Positions 46,078 through 54,739 are shown, counted from the stretch's first letter. The stretch: DNA of 64,000 nt from Luteimonas fraxinea (GCF_021233355.1 NZ_CP089507.1:496001-560000); one strand, 5' to 3'. Translations and numbers: made by a program. Notes: generated by a model from the letters alone, not told the origin.

Positions 46078-46776
46078 TCATGCGCTCAAGGCATACATGA
46101 CGATGTTGACCGCGAACTTCGTGTTGTCCTCGGCCAGGAAACGCTTGTTGCGCCAGTCGTAATCCCACTCGCAGCCGTAATCTTTGTTGCTGTAGAGCAC
46201 GGCCAGGCGCCCGTCGATCGTGATGCCCTTGAGATAGTCGTGCACCAGATCGTCGCCCCAGCCATTGAGCTCGAAACTCGTCGCCGGCGGGCCGTCAGGG
46301 AACTGGAAAAAGCTGCGGTAGAGCGCATGATTGTTGGGCAGCTTGCTCAGCGCAGACGCGCCGAAAATCTCAGCCATCTGCGCCTCGAACGATTTGGCGA
46401 ACAGCCCGTCGATGTCGTGGTTGCAGTCATCGACGAACACGAATCCACCACCGCGCACATAACGCTCGAAATTGCGTCGCTCGGCGGGGCTGAACTCGAC
46501 CAGCTTGTGCCCGGCGAGATAGCAGAACGGCGAGGCGAGCATCTTCGGATCCGACAGCGCGACGACGCGCTCTTCCGGATCGACCCGCAGGCTGGTGTAG
46601 TCGATCAGCGAGGTGATGACATTGGACGGCATCCGCTGGTCCACATCCCAGTTGCCTGATTCATAGCGCAGGCGGGTGAACCAGAAGTCGTAGCGGGCCG
46701 ATTGGGCCGCGACATGCGGCAGCGCGAGCGTTGTGGCGCTGGCGAGCAGCAGTTGCAGGGATTGGCGGCGGTTCAT
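46078..46776 (-). CDS. DUF4159 exported protein, first gene of the Bat-type operon
   Basis: The 232-residue product begins MNRRQSLQLLLASATTLAL, a Tat-like signal, then RYDFWFTRLRYESGNWDVDQ and, centrally, LSPAERRNFERYVRGGGFVFVDDCNHDID, the DUF4159 core with a GATase-like strand-turn. DUF4159 proteins accompany MoxR/DUF58/Bat gene sets in many Gram-negatives. The ATG at 46776 has GAGG ten bases upstream; a GTG at 46785 would add three residues. A hexanucleotide repeat begins 35 bases before the start. Confidence 0.85.
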   Translation of the reverse strand: MNRRQSLQLLLASATTLALPHVAAQSARYDFWFTRLRYESGNWDVDQRMPSNVITSLIDYTSLRVDPEERVVALSDPKMLASPFCYLAGHKLVEFSPAERRNFERYVRGGGFVFVDDCNHDIDGLFAKSFEAQMAEIFGASALSKLPNNHALYRSFFQFPDGPPATSFELNGWGDDLVHDYLKGITIDGRLAVLYSNKDYGCEWDYDWRNKRFLAEDNTKFAVNIVMYALSA

Positions 46777-46810
46777 CGCGCGCACGCCTCAGTAGTGACG
46801 AGGTACTCGA

Positions 46811-46850
46811 TTTGGCTTTGGCTTTGGCTTTGGCTTTGGCTTTGGCTTTG
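46811..46850. repeat. Hexanucleotide tandem repeat (TTTGGC), about 6.7 copies
   Basis: Six perfect TTTGGC copies and a partial seventh lie 35-75 bases before the DUF4159 start, in the leader of the Bat-type operon. On the coding (minus) strand it reads GCCAAA repeats. A change in copy number would shift promoter spacing or the mRNA leader by six bases. Together with the palindrome at 46862-47304 it accounts for the gap 46777-47364, in which no credible gene is seen. Confidence 0.85.
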
Positions 46851-46861
46851 CAGCGAATGGT

Positions 46862-47304
46862 CGATGCAGAACGCAGACCCGGAGGGCGCCGCACATGGAT
46901 GTGCGGCGTTTTTCGACCGAGCCATGGATGGCGAGTCGAAAAATCCCGGAACAAGTGACTCACCGGATTTGCTTCCTCGGGGAGACGTTTTTCTTTGGTT
47001 CCGTTTCTTTTGGCGTCTACCAAAAGAAATGAACTCGGCCGCGTCAGCGGACGAAAGCGTTTGATCCTCGCCTCTATCGGCACCTTCGGTGAGACAGGCA
47101 GAGTCAAGAGCTTCCACTCGCCTTGCGGCGAGCGGGTTCATTTCTTTTGCTGGCCCAAAAGAAACGGAACCAAAGAAAACGGCCTCCCCGACGGAGCTCA
47201 CCCGGCATGTCATTCGTTCCGGAATTTTTCGACTCGCCATCCTGGCTCGGTCGAAAAACGGCGGGCATCCATGCCCGCCGCCCTCCGGGTTTGCGATCTG
47301 CATC
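46862..47304. repeat. 443-bp imperfect palindrome of nested hairpins
   Basis: The left arm (46862-47034) and right arm (about 47130-47304) are inverted copies of about 173 bases with scattered mismatches. Both carry GTTTTTCGACCGAGCCA, GGCGAGTCGAAAAAT, TTTGGTTCCGTTTCTTTTGG and AAAAGAAATGAAC (or complements). Each arm contains smaller hairpins: CCGCACAT-GG-ATGTGCGG before CGTTTTT, a terminator-like TTTTTCGAC/GTCGAAAAA pair, and TTTCTTTTGG/CCAAAAGAAA. The centre is about 95 bases of unrelated sequence. No transposase is present. It probably belongs to a dispersed xanthomonad repeat family and may stop transcription in either direction. Confidence 0.8.
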
Positions 47305-47364
47305 GCGCGCGTCGCGGAAAGCGAGCACTTTCCACGACGAACGCAGAACCGCGAACCGAATGCC

Positions 47365-48699
47365 TCAGACCGCATCCGACAACGACGTAAACGTGAAATC
47401 CCGCAACCGCATCGGCGGCAGCATCATCACCATCGACGACTCGTCGCCACCCACGCGCACCGGGCGACCCAGCTCGTCGATGTTGTTGAGCATGATCACC
47501 GGCGACTCGTTGAAGCGGAAATTCTTGACCGGATGCTTGATCTCGCCATTCTCGATGTAGAACGTGCCGTCACGGGTAAGACCCGTCAACAGCACGGTCT
47601 GCGGATCGACCATGCGGATGTACCAAGTGCGCGTGACCAGGATGCCGCGGTCGGTGCCGCGGATCAGGTCGGCCGTGGTGCCCTCGCCGCCCGACATCAG
47701 CAGGTTGCCCGGACGGCCGACTGCGCGCTTGCCCTGCTGCTGCGCCCAGAAGCGCGAGTAGTCAAGGTTGGCGATCTTGCCGTTCTCGATGATCGGCATC
47801 TTCTCGCGCGGCAGACCTTCGCCATCCCACGGCATCACGGCCGCTTCCGGGTGCCACGGATCGGCCACGATGTTGACGCGCGGGTCGTAGACCTGCTCGC
47901 CGAGCTTGTTGCCGCCGCCGCGCTTGGACAGGAAGCTGCGGCCTTCATCGGCGGTACGCGCGTCGAAGAACCGCATCATGAAACTGATCAGGCCAGCAGA
48001 TGCGGCCGGCTCCAGGATCACCGTGTACTTGCCCGGCTCCAGCGCCTTGGCCTCGGCCGAATCGCTGGCCTTGCGCATCGCCACGCGCACGTCGCGGCCG
48101 GCGTCGAACGCGCTGGCGTCCTTGAGGTTGCGACCCACCCAGCCCGAACCGCGGCCGTCTTCGGTGCGCACGGTGCAGGTGTAGTTGAAGTTCGTCGCCT
48201 GCTGGTAACCGAAGTTGCCATTGCTGTTGGCGAAGGCGACGAAGTTCTTGCCGTCGTCGAGGAAGCCTGCGGCGATCAACTGCTCGGCGCGACACGGGGT
48301 GATCGAGCCGGCTGCGACCTGGGCGCGGAATTCCGGCGTGATCGCGGCCGTCGATTCGCTGAAGGTCGGGCTGGGGCGGTATTCCTGCTTGCCGATTGCC
48401 GGCAGGAATTCCGGATTCTCCGGCGCCAGGCGCGCGAGGACTTCGGCGCGCTTGACCACGCTGCGCAGCGAGGCGTCGTCGAAGGCGTTGATGCTGGCGG
48501 TGCCGACGCGCTTGCCGAACGCGACCTGCACCGCGAGTTCGGCATTGCTGACGATGCCGCTGGTGGACACGTTGTTGAGTGCGAAGCGGATGTTGCCGTC
48601 GACGGAACCGGCCAGCGTGGCCGTGCATTCGTCGGCGGTGGACAGGGCGACGGTCTTCTCGAGGATCTCGCGCGCCTGGGCTTCGGTGAAGATGGTCAT
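47365..48699 (-). CDS. TldE/PmbA-like protein (TldD partner without zinc motif)
   Basis: The 444-residue protein is a TldD/PmbA-family member. It shows TSGIVSNAELAVQVAFGKRVG in the N-terminal domain and FTLDPAGS-type strands replaced by YTVILEPAASAGLISFMMRFF, with no HExxxH motif; that is the TldE/PmbA pattern. TldE forms a heterodimer with TldD, which supplies the zinc. There is no signal peptide (MTIFTEAQAREI...), unlike the TldD proteins upstream. GGAGATCCCACC precedes the ATG, and the gene begins 12 bases after the TldD stop. In E. coli the pair degrades unfolded peptides and matures microcin B17. Confidence 0.88.
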   Translation of the reverse strand: MTIFTEAQAREILEKTVALSTADECTATLAGSVDGNIRFALNNVSTSGIVSNAELAVQVAFGKRVGTASINAFDDASLRSVVKRAEVLARLAPENPEFLPAIGKQEYRPSPTFSESTAAITPEFRAQVAAGSITPCRAEQLIAAGFLDDGKNFVAFANSNGNFGYQQATNFNYTCTVRTEDGRGSGWVGRNLKDASAFDAGRDVRVAMRKASDSAEAKALEPGKYTVILEPAASAGLISFMMRFFDARTADEGRSFLSKRGGGNKLGEQVYDPRVNIVADPWHPEAAVMPWDGEGLPREKMPIIENGKIANLDYSRFWAQQQGKRAVGRPGNLLMSGGEGTTADLIRGTDRGILVTRTWYIRMVDPQTVLLTGLTRDGTFYIENGEIKHPVKNFRFNESPVIMLNNIDELGRPVRVGGDESSMVMMLPPMRLRDFTFTSLSDAV

Positions 48700-48711
48700 G
48701 GTGGGATCTCC

Positions 48712-50346
48712 TTAGCCGAGCGAACGCGCGGTGTTGATGACGTTGATGCCGTCGAAGCGGGCGGTGGACGAGCCGTGCGAGACCGCAGACACCTGGCTCG
48801 GCTGGCCCTTGCCGTCGAAGAACGAACCACCGAGGCGGTAGTCGCTCTCGTCGCAGATCGCGGTGCAGGCGTTCCAGAATTCCGGCGTGCGGATCTGGTA
48901 GGCCACGTCCTCGACCATGCCGGTGATCGCGCCGTCCTTGATCTCGTAGAACAGCTGGCCGCCGAACTGCGCGTTGTAGCGCTGCTGGTCGATCGAAAAC
49001 GAACCGTCGCCGATGATGTAGATGCCGTTCTCGACGTCCTTGATCATGTCCGCAACGCTCAGCTTCGCCTTGCCCGGCGCCAGCGAGACGTTGGGCATGC
49101 GCTGGAACTGCACGCTCGACCACGAATCGGCGTAGCAGCAGCCGTCGGATTCGGTCTTGCCGAGGATGTGGGCCTGGTCGCGGATCGCCTGGTAATCGAC
49201 CAGCTTGCCGTCGGTGATCATGTTCCAGCGCTTAGTCGCAACGCCTTCGTCGTCATACCCCACGGCGCCGAGGCTGCCTTCCTGGGTCTTGTCGGCGAAC
49301 ACGGTGACGATGTCGCTGCCGTACTGGAAACGCTGCTCGCGCTTGTCGAGCGTGGCGAAGCTGGTGCCGGCGTAGTTGGCTTCGTAGCCGAGTACGCGGT
49401 CGAGTTCGAGCGGATGGCCGATCGCCTCGTGGATGGTGAGCCAGGTGTGCGAGGGGTCGAGTATGAGATCGTAGCGACCCGGCTTGACCGTCGGCGCCTT
49501 GAGCTTTTCCTGCGCTTGGCGGGCCGCGGCGATCGCATCCTCGCGCATGTCGTAGGAGTTGCCGTAGTTGACGACGCCGTTGGGCGAGAGGATCTTGCCC
49601 GACGCCGCGCCATCCAGATATTCGTAACCCATGCCCATCGGTGCGGACAGGCCTTCGCGCGTGCGGAACTTGCCGCTGGCCTTGTCGATCGCGGTGACCG
49701 TCATCGGTGCCCAGATGCGGTGCACGTCCTGATCGATGTAGGAGCCGTCGGTGCTGGCGAAATACTTCTGCTCGTTGACCAGGAACAGCGTGGAATTGAC
49801 GAAGCTCGCGCCTGCACCCATCGCCGCCGCGTTGACGCCGAGCAGCAGCTCCACCTTCTCGGCCACCGGCACTTCCATGGCGTTCTTGGTGATCGGCGTG
49901 CGCCACGAGGCCTCGCCCACACCCTTCACCGGCGCCAGCTGCACGGGCGCGGTCTGCACCTTGGAATTCGCCATCGCGATCGCCGTCGCCTGACGCGCGG
50001 CCTCGGCCACGCCCTGTTCCGTCAGCGTATTGGTCGCCGCGAAGCCCCAGGCCCCACCGGCGATCACGCGCACACCGACACCGATCGATTCGGTGCTGAC
50101 GACGTTCTGCACCTTGTCCTCGCGCGTCATCACGAACTGGCGCAGATAGCGGCCGACGCGGACATCGCAATACGTGGCACCCGCGGATGTCGCGGCATTG
50201 AGGCCGGCATCGGCAAGCCGCTTCTTGAAGCCGACATCGAGCGTGGACACCAGCTGCTCGGCGGCGATGACCCGGCCGAAGACGGCAGGCAACATCAGGC
50301 CGCCCGCGCCGACACCAGCGAGGGCGAGGAAGTCGCGTCTATGCAA
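48712..50346 (-). CDS. Tat-exported TldD family metallopeptidase (copy 1)
   Basis: The start is set at TTG 50346, with GGGAGA seven bases upstream, because it gives HRRDFLALAGVGAGG, an exact twin-arginine signal; no ATG or GTG start fits. The 544-residue protein has the TldD zinc motif H306-E-A-I-G-H311 in TIHEAIGHPLELDRVLGYEANYAG and Cys ligand candidates in SDGCCYADSW and NACTAICDE. It should form a TldD-TldE heterodimer with the gene 12 bases downstream. E. coli TldD is cytoplasmic, so the Tat signal implies a periplasmic version. A paralogue with the same signal type and motif position is at 50826-52457. Confidence 0.9.
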   Translation of the reverse strand: MHRRDFLALAGVGAGGLMLPAVFGRVIAAEQLVSTLDVGFKKRLADAGLNAATSAGATYCDVRVGRYLRQFVMTREDKVQNVVSTESIGVGVRVIAGGAWGFAATNTLTEQGVAEAARQATAIAMANSKVQTAPVQLAPVKGVGEASWRTPITKNAMEVPVAEKVELLLGVNAAAMGAGASFVNSTLFLVNEQKYFASTDGSYIDQDVHRIWAPMTVTAIDKASGKFRTREGLSAPMGMGYEYLDGAASGKILSPNGVVNYGNSYDMREDAIAAARQAQEKLKAPTVKPGRYDLILDPSHTWLTIHEAIGHPLELDRVLGYEANYAGTSFATLDKREQRFQYGSDIVTVFADKTQEGSLGAVGYDDEGVATKRWNMITDGKLVDYQAIRDQAHILGKTESDGCCYADSWSSVQFQRMPNVSLAPGKAKLSVADMIKDVENGIYIIGDGSFSIDQQRYNAQFGGQLFYEIKDGAITGMVEDVAYQIRTPEFWNACTAICDESDYRLGGSFFDGKGQPSQVSAVSHGSSTARFDGINVINTARSLG

Positions 50347-50576
50347 GGGAGCTCTCCCGGAACGGGTCCGCAGCGGCGTTCGCCGTGGACGGGGTTGGCA
50401 AGGGTGGCGTCGCATCCTGCGAGGCCATCCCGATTCTTGACGCGATGCGTGCACAGCGTCCAGTGACTTTCGGCATACGCGTGTGTGATGGGGGTCGCTG
50501 GGTGGGTGTGTAGAGGGCGAAGCGTTGGAGATGGCTGTCCGCGGATCGAGCAAAAGCGTTCTGCACTGCCTCACTG

Positions 50577-50810
50577 CCGACCCTCACCCGACGCGCTGCG
50601 CGCGTCGACCTCTCCCGGAGGGAGAGGTGCTGGTCCCGGAGGGAGAGGTGCTGGGTCATGCGATGCGCTGGATGCAATGAAAATCCGTAGACGCACGTTG
50701 AGCGAGCCCCTCTCCCTAGGGGAGAGGGGTTGGGGTGAGGGCAGACGCTCGCACCGATGCCGACTTCAGCCACACGGTATGGGTTTCGCTGCGCTCTACC
50801 CATCCTACGA
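50577..50810. repeat. Cluster of repeats between the two tldD genes
   Basis: CCCGGAGGGAGAGGTGCTGG occurs twice in tandem with a 21-base period (50614-50634, 50635-50655). It is followed by a hairpin CCCCTCTCC-CTAGG-GGAGAGGGG (50707-50729) within GGGAGAGGGGTTGGGGTGAG, and ATGGGTTTCGCTGCGCTCTA (from 50779). The last two units are the same family as at 29591-29718, in opposite order and orientation. No gene is seen in 50347-50825; 50347-50576 appears unremarkable. Confidence 0.7.
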
Positions 50811-50825
50811 GGCGCTTTGAACGCC

Positions 50826-52457
50826 TCAAATATTCCGCGCCGTATTGATGATGTTGATCCCGTCGAAGCGCGTCGTCGCCGAGCCGTGCGACACCGCCGA
50901 GACCTGGCTCGGCTGGCCCTTGCCGTCGAAGAACGAACCACCGAGGCGGAAGTCGCGCTCGTCGCAGATCGCCGAGCAGGCGTTCCAGAATTCCGGCGTG
51001 CGGATCTGGTAGGCCGCGTCCTCCACCATACCGGCGATCTCGCCGTTCTTGATCTCGTAATACAGCTGCCCGCCGAACTGCGCGTTGTAGCGTTGCTGGT
51101 CGATCGAGTACGAACCGCGGCCGTGGATGTACAGGCCGCGTTCCACGCCCGCGATCATGTCCTGGACCGTCAGCGGCGCCTTGCCCGGCGCCAGCGCCAC
51201 ATTGGGCATGCGCTGGAACTGCACGCTCGACCAGGCATCCGCATAGCTGCAGCCATCCGACTCGGTCTTGCCGAGGATGTGGGCCTGGTCGCGCGTGGTC
51301 TGGTAGTCGACGAGGATGCCGTCCTTGACCAGATCCCAGCGCTTGCACTGCACGCCTTCGTCGTCGAAACCGACCGCGCCGAGGCTGCCCGGCTGGGTCT
51401 TGTCGGCGAAGAAATTGACGATCTCGCTGCCCCAACGGTATCCCTCGTCGCGCTTGTCGAGCGTGGCGAAGCTGGTGCCGGCATAGTTGGCCTCGTAGCC
51501 GAGCACGCGGTCGAGTTCGAGCGGGTGGCCGACGTTCTCGTGGATGGTCAGGAACAGGTTCGACGGATCGAGCACGAGGTCGTAGCGACCCGGCTGCACC
51601 GACGGTGCGGACAGCTTCTCGCGCGCCTGACGCGCCGCCGCTGCGGCATCGGCGCGCATGTCGTAGGCCTGGCCGTAGGCGATCACGCCGCCCGGCAGTT
51701 CGAAGCGCTGCGCCGGATCGGGCGAGAGGTATTCGTAGCCCAGACCCATCGGCGCCGACAGGCCGTCGCGGGTGCGGAACTTGCCGCTGGCCTTGTCGAC
51801 AGCGGTGACGGTGAACGGTGCCCAGATGCGATGCACGTCCTGGTCGATGTACGAGCCGTCAGTGCTGGCGAAATACTTCTGCTCGTTGACCAGGAACAGT
51901 CGTGAACTCACGAAGTCCGCGCCTTCCGCAGTGGCCGCGGCATTGACGTCCATCAGCAGCGCGACCTTTTCCTCCAGCGGCACGGCCATGCCGTTGCGGC
52001 GCACCGGCGTCGCCCACGACACCTCACCCACGCCGCGCACCGGTGCCAGCTGCACCGGCTCGGTCTGGATGCGTGCATTGGCCTTGGCGATTGCCAGCGC
52101 CTGCCGCGTGGCTTCGGCAATGCCGTCTGGATCGAGTGCACGCGTCGCCGCGAAGCCCCAGGCACCGTTCGCGATCACGCGGATGCCGACGCCGGTCGAT
52201 TCCTCGTTGACCACGTTTTCAGCGCGCGTCTCGCGAGTCATCACGTACTGGCGCAGGTAGCGTCCGATGCGCACGTCGCAATAGCTGCCGCCGCCATCGC
52301 GTGACGCCTGCAGGGCGACATCGGCGAGCCGTTTCTTGAGCGCCGGATCGAGCGTGCTGGTGAGGTCTTCCGCAGCGATCGCGCGGCCGATGCCACCGGG
52401 CAACAAGAGGCTGCCAAGCCCGATTCCACCGTAGGCCATGAAGTCACGACGCCGCAT
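50826..52457 (-). CDS. Tat-exported TldD family metallopeptidase (copy 2)
   Basis: The 543-residue product starts MRRRDFMAYGGIGLGSLLLP, a twin-arginine signal. It keeps the zinc motif H306-E-N-V-G-H311 and the same surroundings (HENVGHPLELDRVLGYEANYAG) at the same residue numbers as copy 1. Long stretches, such as NEQKYFASTDGSYIDQDVHR, IRTPEFWNAC and DFRLGGSFFDGKGQPSQVSA, are nearly identical between the copies. Copy 2 has EN instead of EA in the motif and different flanking residues, so it may have a different substrate. No TldE lies immediately beside it; the nearest is beyond copy 1. It ends at a repeat cluster. Confidence 0.92.
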   Translation of the reverse strand: MRRRDFMAYGGIGLGSLLLPGGIGRAIAAEDLTSTLDPALKKRLADVALQASRDGGGSYCDVRIGRYLRQYVMTRETRAENVVNEESTGVGIRVIANGAWGFAATRALDPDGIAEATRQALAIAKANARIQTEPVQLAPVRGVGEVSWATPVRRNGMAVPLEEKVALLMDVNAAATAEGADFVSSRLFLVNEQKYFASTDGSYIDQDVHRIWAPFTVTAVDKASGKFRTRDGLSAPMGLGYEYLSPDPAQRFELPGGVIAYGQAYDMRADAAAAARQAREKLSAPSVQPGRYDLVLDPSNLFLTIHENVGHPLELDRVLGYEANYAGTSFATLDKRDEGYRWGSEIVNFFADKTQPGSLGAVGFDDEGVQCKRWDLVKDGILVDYQTTRDQAHILGKTESDGCSYADAWSSVQFQRMPNVALAPGKAPLTVQDMIAGVERGLYIHGRGSYSIDQQRYNAQFGGQLYYEIKNGEIAGMVEDAAYQIRTPEFWNACSAICDERDFRLGGSFFDGKGQPSQVSAVSHGSATTRFDGINIINTARNI

Positions 52458-52681
52458 TCCACTCTCCCCGCGGCGATGGCCGCATACCGCCCGATTCTTC
52501 GGTGCGCATGGTGCATGCGTCAAATCAGGCGCCATTTTTCCGCACCTGTATGCGCGCTCATACGTGACGTGGGCCGGGCCAGCCTGGCGTTGCCGATGAC
52601 GCGGCGTGACGCGTGTGCGCCTTCCACCGCTGCGGACCCGTTCCGCCACCATCGGCACATGCAAGGCCGCCGGCGCGCCTC

Positions 52682-52687
52682 TATGCT
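52682..52687 (+). promoter_or_regulatory. Possible -10 box (TATGCT) for the second DUF885 gene
   Basis: TATGCT lies 32 bases before the ATG at 52720, in the context gcctcTATGCTtgcccgc. It matches the boxes at 3540 and 30979. A -35 match is not visible. Confidence 0.3.
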
Positions 52688-52719
52688 TGCCCGCTGTCCC
52701 GTACCCGGAAAACCGCCGC

Positions 52720-54531
52720 ATGCGTCGTTCCCTGCTCGCTGTCGCCGTGCTCACCGCCGCCCTCGCCGGCTGCAACCGTGAGGCGCCGACCGCGCCCGCC
52801 ACCGCGCAGGACGCGCCCGCTGCCAGCGCACCGTCGCAGGCCGACGCCGCGTTCGCGGCACTCTCGAAGCGCTATCTCGACGAGGGCATGCGGTTCTCGC
52901 CGATCTCGGCCACACAGATCGGCGATCACCGCTTCGATTCCGAAGTGGACGATCTCTCCGCGGCCGGCCGCCAGGCGGGTCTCGACTTCAACCGTCGCTA
53001 TCTGACCGAGCTCGATGCAATCGATCTCGCCCAGCTCTCGCGCGACAACCATGTCGATGCGTTGATCCTCAAGAACACCCTCGAGTACGGCATCTGGGAT
53101 ACCGAAACGCTGCAGAGCTGGGCCTGGGATCCGCAGATGTACAGCGGCCTGGCGGGCGGCGCGATCTACAACCTGATGGCGCGCGAATTCGCACCGATGC
53201 CCGAGCGCCTGAAGTCGGCGACCGCGCGCATGGAGAAGATCCCGACGATCCTGGCCCAGGCGCGCGAGAACCTCGACCCGGCGCGCGTGCCCGCGACGCA
53301 TGCGCGCACCGTTGCCGCGCAGAACAAGGGCGTGCTGTCGCTGATCGACACGTTCATCACCCCGAACGCCGACCAGCTGCAGGGCGAGGACCGCACGCGT
53401 CTCGACGCCGCGGTGGCGACGCTGCGCGCGGCCGTCGACGAACACCAGACCTGGCTCGACGGCACGCTGGTGCCGAACGCCAAGGGCGAGTTCCGCGTCG
53501 GCGCGGAGATCTACGACCAGAAGCTCAAGTTCGCGCTCAATTCCTCGCTCAGCCGCCAGGACATCCGCCAGCGCGCGGAAGCCGAACTGGTGCGCATCCG
53601 CGACGAGATGTACGTCGTCGTCCAGGCCGTGCTCAAGGATCGCGAAGGCGCACCGGAGACGCCGGCGCAGCCGAGCGAAGACCAGCGCCAGGCGGCGATC
53701 GAAGCGGCGATGGAAGTCGCCTATGCCGACAAGCCGGGCCGCAATGAAGTCGTCGATTTCGCCAAGCACACGCTGGATGTCGCGACCGAGTTCACCCGTC
53801 AGCACGATCTGGTAACCGTGCCCGACGATCCGGTGAAGATCATCCTGATGCCGGAATTCCAGCGCGGTGTTGCGGTCGCGTATTGCGATTCGCCCGGTCC
53901 GCTCGACAAGGGCCTGGACACCTACTACGCGATCTCGCCGATCCCGGACGACTGGGACGACGGCCAGGTCGATTCGTTCCTGCGCGAATACAACAAGCAC
54001 ATGATCCACGTGCTGACGATCCACGAAGCGATGCCCGGCCATTACCTTGAGGGCGCGCATTCGGTGAACCATCCGTCGACGCTGCGCGCGGTGTTCCGCT
54101 CGGGTCCGTTCGCCGAAGGCTGGGCGGTCTACACCGAGCGGATGATGGCCGACGCCGGTTACGCCGATAACGATCCGCTGTTCCGCCTGATGCAGCTGAA
54201 GTTCTACGCGCGCGCAGTGGCCAACGCGATCCTCGACCAGGGCATCCACGTCGACAACTGGACCAAGGAACAGGCAATGGACCTGATGGTCCGCCAGACC
54301 TTCCAGCAGACCAGCGAAGCCGAAGGCAAGTGGATCCGCGCCCAGCTGTCGTCGACCCAGCTCGCCACGTATTTCGTCGGCGCGCAGGAACATTTCGACG
54401 CGCGCAAGGCGGCCGAAGCCAAGGCCGGCGAGGCGTTCAACCTCAAGCAGTACCACGACGACATGCTGGCCCAGGGCGCCCCACCGGTGCGCTTCGCGCG
54501 TCAGCTGATGCTGGACGAGACGATCGAGTAA
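52720..54531 (+). CDS. DUF885 family metallopeptidase-like lipoprotein (copy 2)
   Basis: The 603-residue protein starts with a signal and the lipobox LAGCNRE, almost identical in position to copy 1 at 6522. The core has HEAMPGHYLEGAH with H435-E-A-M-P-G-H441 and, 45 residues on, FAEGWAVYTERMM, the expected Glu region. It should be a periplasmic, lipid-anchored zinc-type peptidase-like enzyme. Copy 1 and copy 2 share the family's layout but have diverged strongly outside the motifs. A REP pair follows it. Confidence 0.9.
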   Translation: MRRSLLAVAVLTAALAGCNREAPTAPATAQDAPAASAPSQADAAFAALSKRYLDEGMRFSPISATQIGDHRFDSEVDDLSAAGRQAGLDFNRRYLTELDAIDLAQLSRDNHVDALILKNTLEYGIWDTETLQSWAWDPQMYSGLAGGAIYNLMAREFAPMPERLKSATARMEKIPTILAQARENLDPARVPATHARTVAAQNKGVLSLIDTFITPNADQLQGEDRTRLDAAVATLRAAVDEHQTWLDGTLVPNAKGEFRVGAEIYDQKLKFALNSSLSRQDIRQRAEAELVRIRDEMYVVVQAVLKDREGAPETPAQPSEDQRQAAIEAAMEVAYADKPGRNEVVDFAKHTLDVATEFTRQHDLVTVPDDPVKIILMPEFQRGVAVAYCDSPGPLDKGLDTYYAISPIPDDWDDGQVDSFLREYNKHMIHVLTIHEAMPGHYLEGAHSVNHPSTLRAVFRSGPFAEGWAVYTERMMADAGYADNDPLFRLMQLKFYARAVANAILDQGIHVDNWTKEQAMDLMVRQTFQQTSEAEGKWIRAQLSSTQLATYFVGAQEHFDARKAAEAKAGEAFNLKQYHDDMLAQGAPPVRFARQLMLDETIE

Positions 54532-54554
54532 ACGTCGCTCGCGCACCCGCAACC

Positions 54555-54640
54555 GTCGCCCCAGCGAACGCTGGGGCCCATTTTGATTTTCGCGCAAAGC
54601 ATCAGAATCAAAATGGATCCCAGCCTGCGCTGGGATGACG
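54555..54640. repeat. REP-type inverted pair C
   Basis: GTCGCCCCAGCGAACGCTGG with a GGGGCCCATTTTGA tail faces TCAAAATGGATCCCAG and CCTGCGCTGGGATGAC, with linker TTTTCGCGCAAAGCA. It is the closest relative of element A (8465), and its linker ends in the same TTTTG/CAAAA arms, so the pair can fold into one long stem. Confidence 0.78.
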
Positions 54641-54739
54641 GTGCCGAACGATTCCCTAATGACCGAGAGCACGAGCCCAGGTCGTCAGGGCGGAACAGGT
54701 GTCAGCAGGTCGATTATTGACCCGCGATATCATCGCGTC

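Noticed and set aside
42436..46100. Long plus-strand frames opposite the Bat-type operon
   Set aside because: They are Arg/Ala/Ser-rich shadows of GC-rich genes; the minus-strand genes have signatures and overlapping starts and stops.
47089..50466. A plus-strand frame of about 1,100 codons opposite the TldE/TldD genes
   Set aside because: It runs antisense to two well-supported genes, includes the palindrome and has no domain or translation signal.
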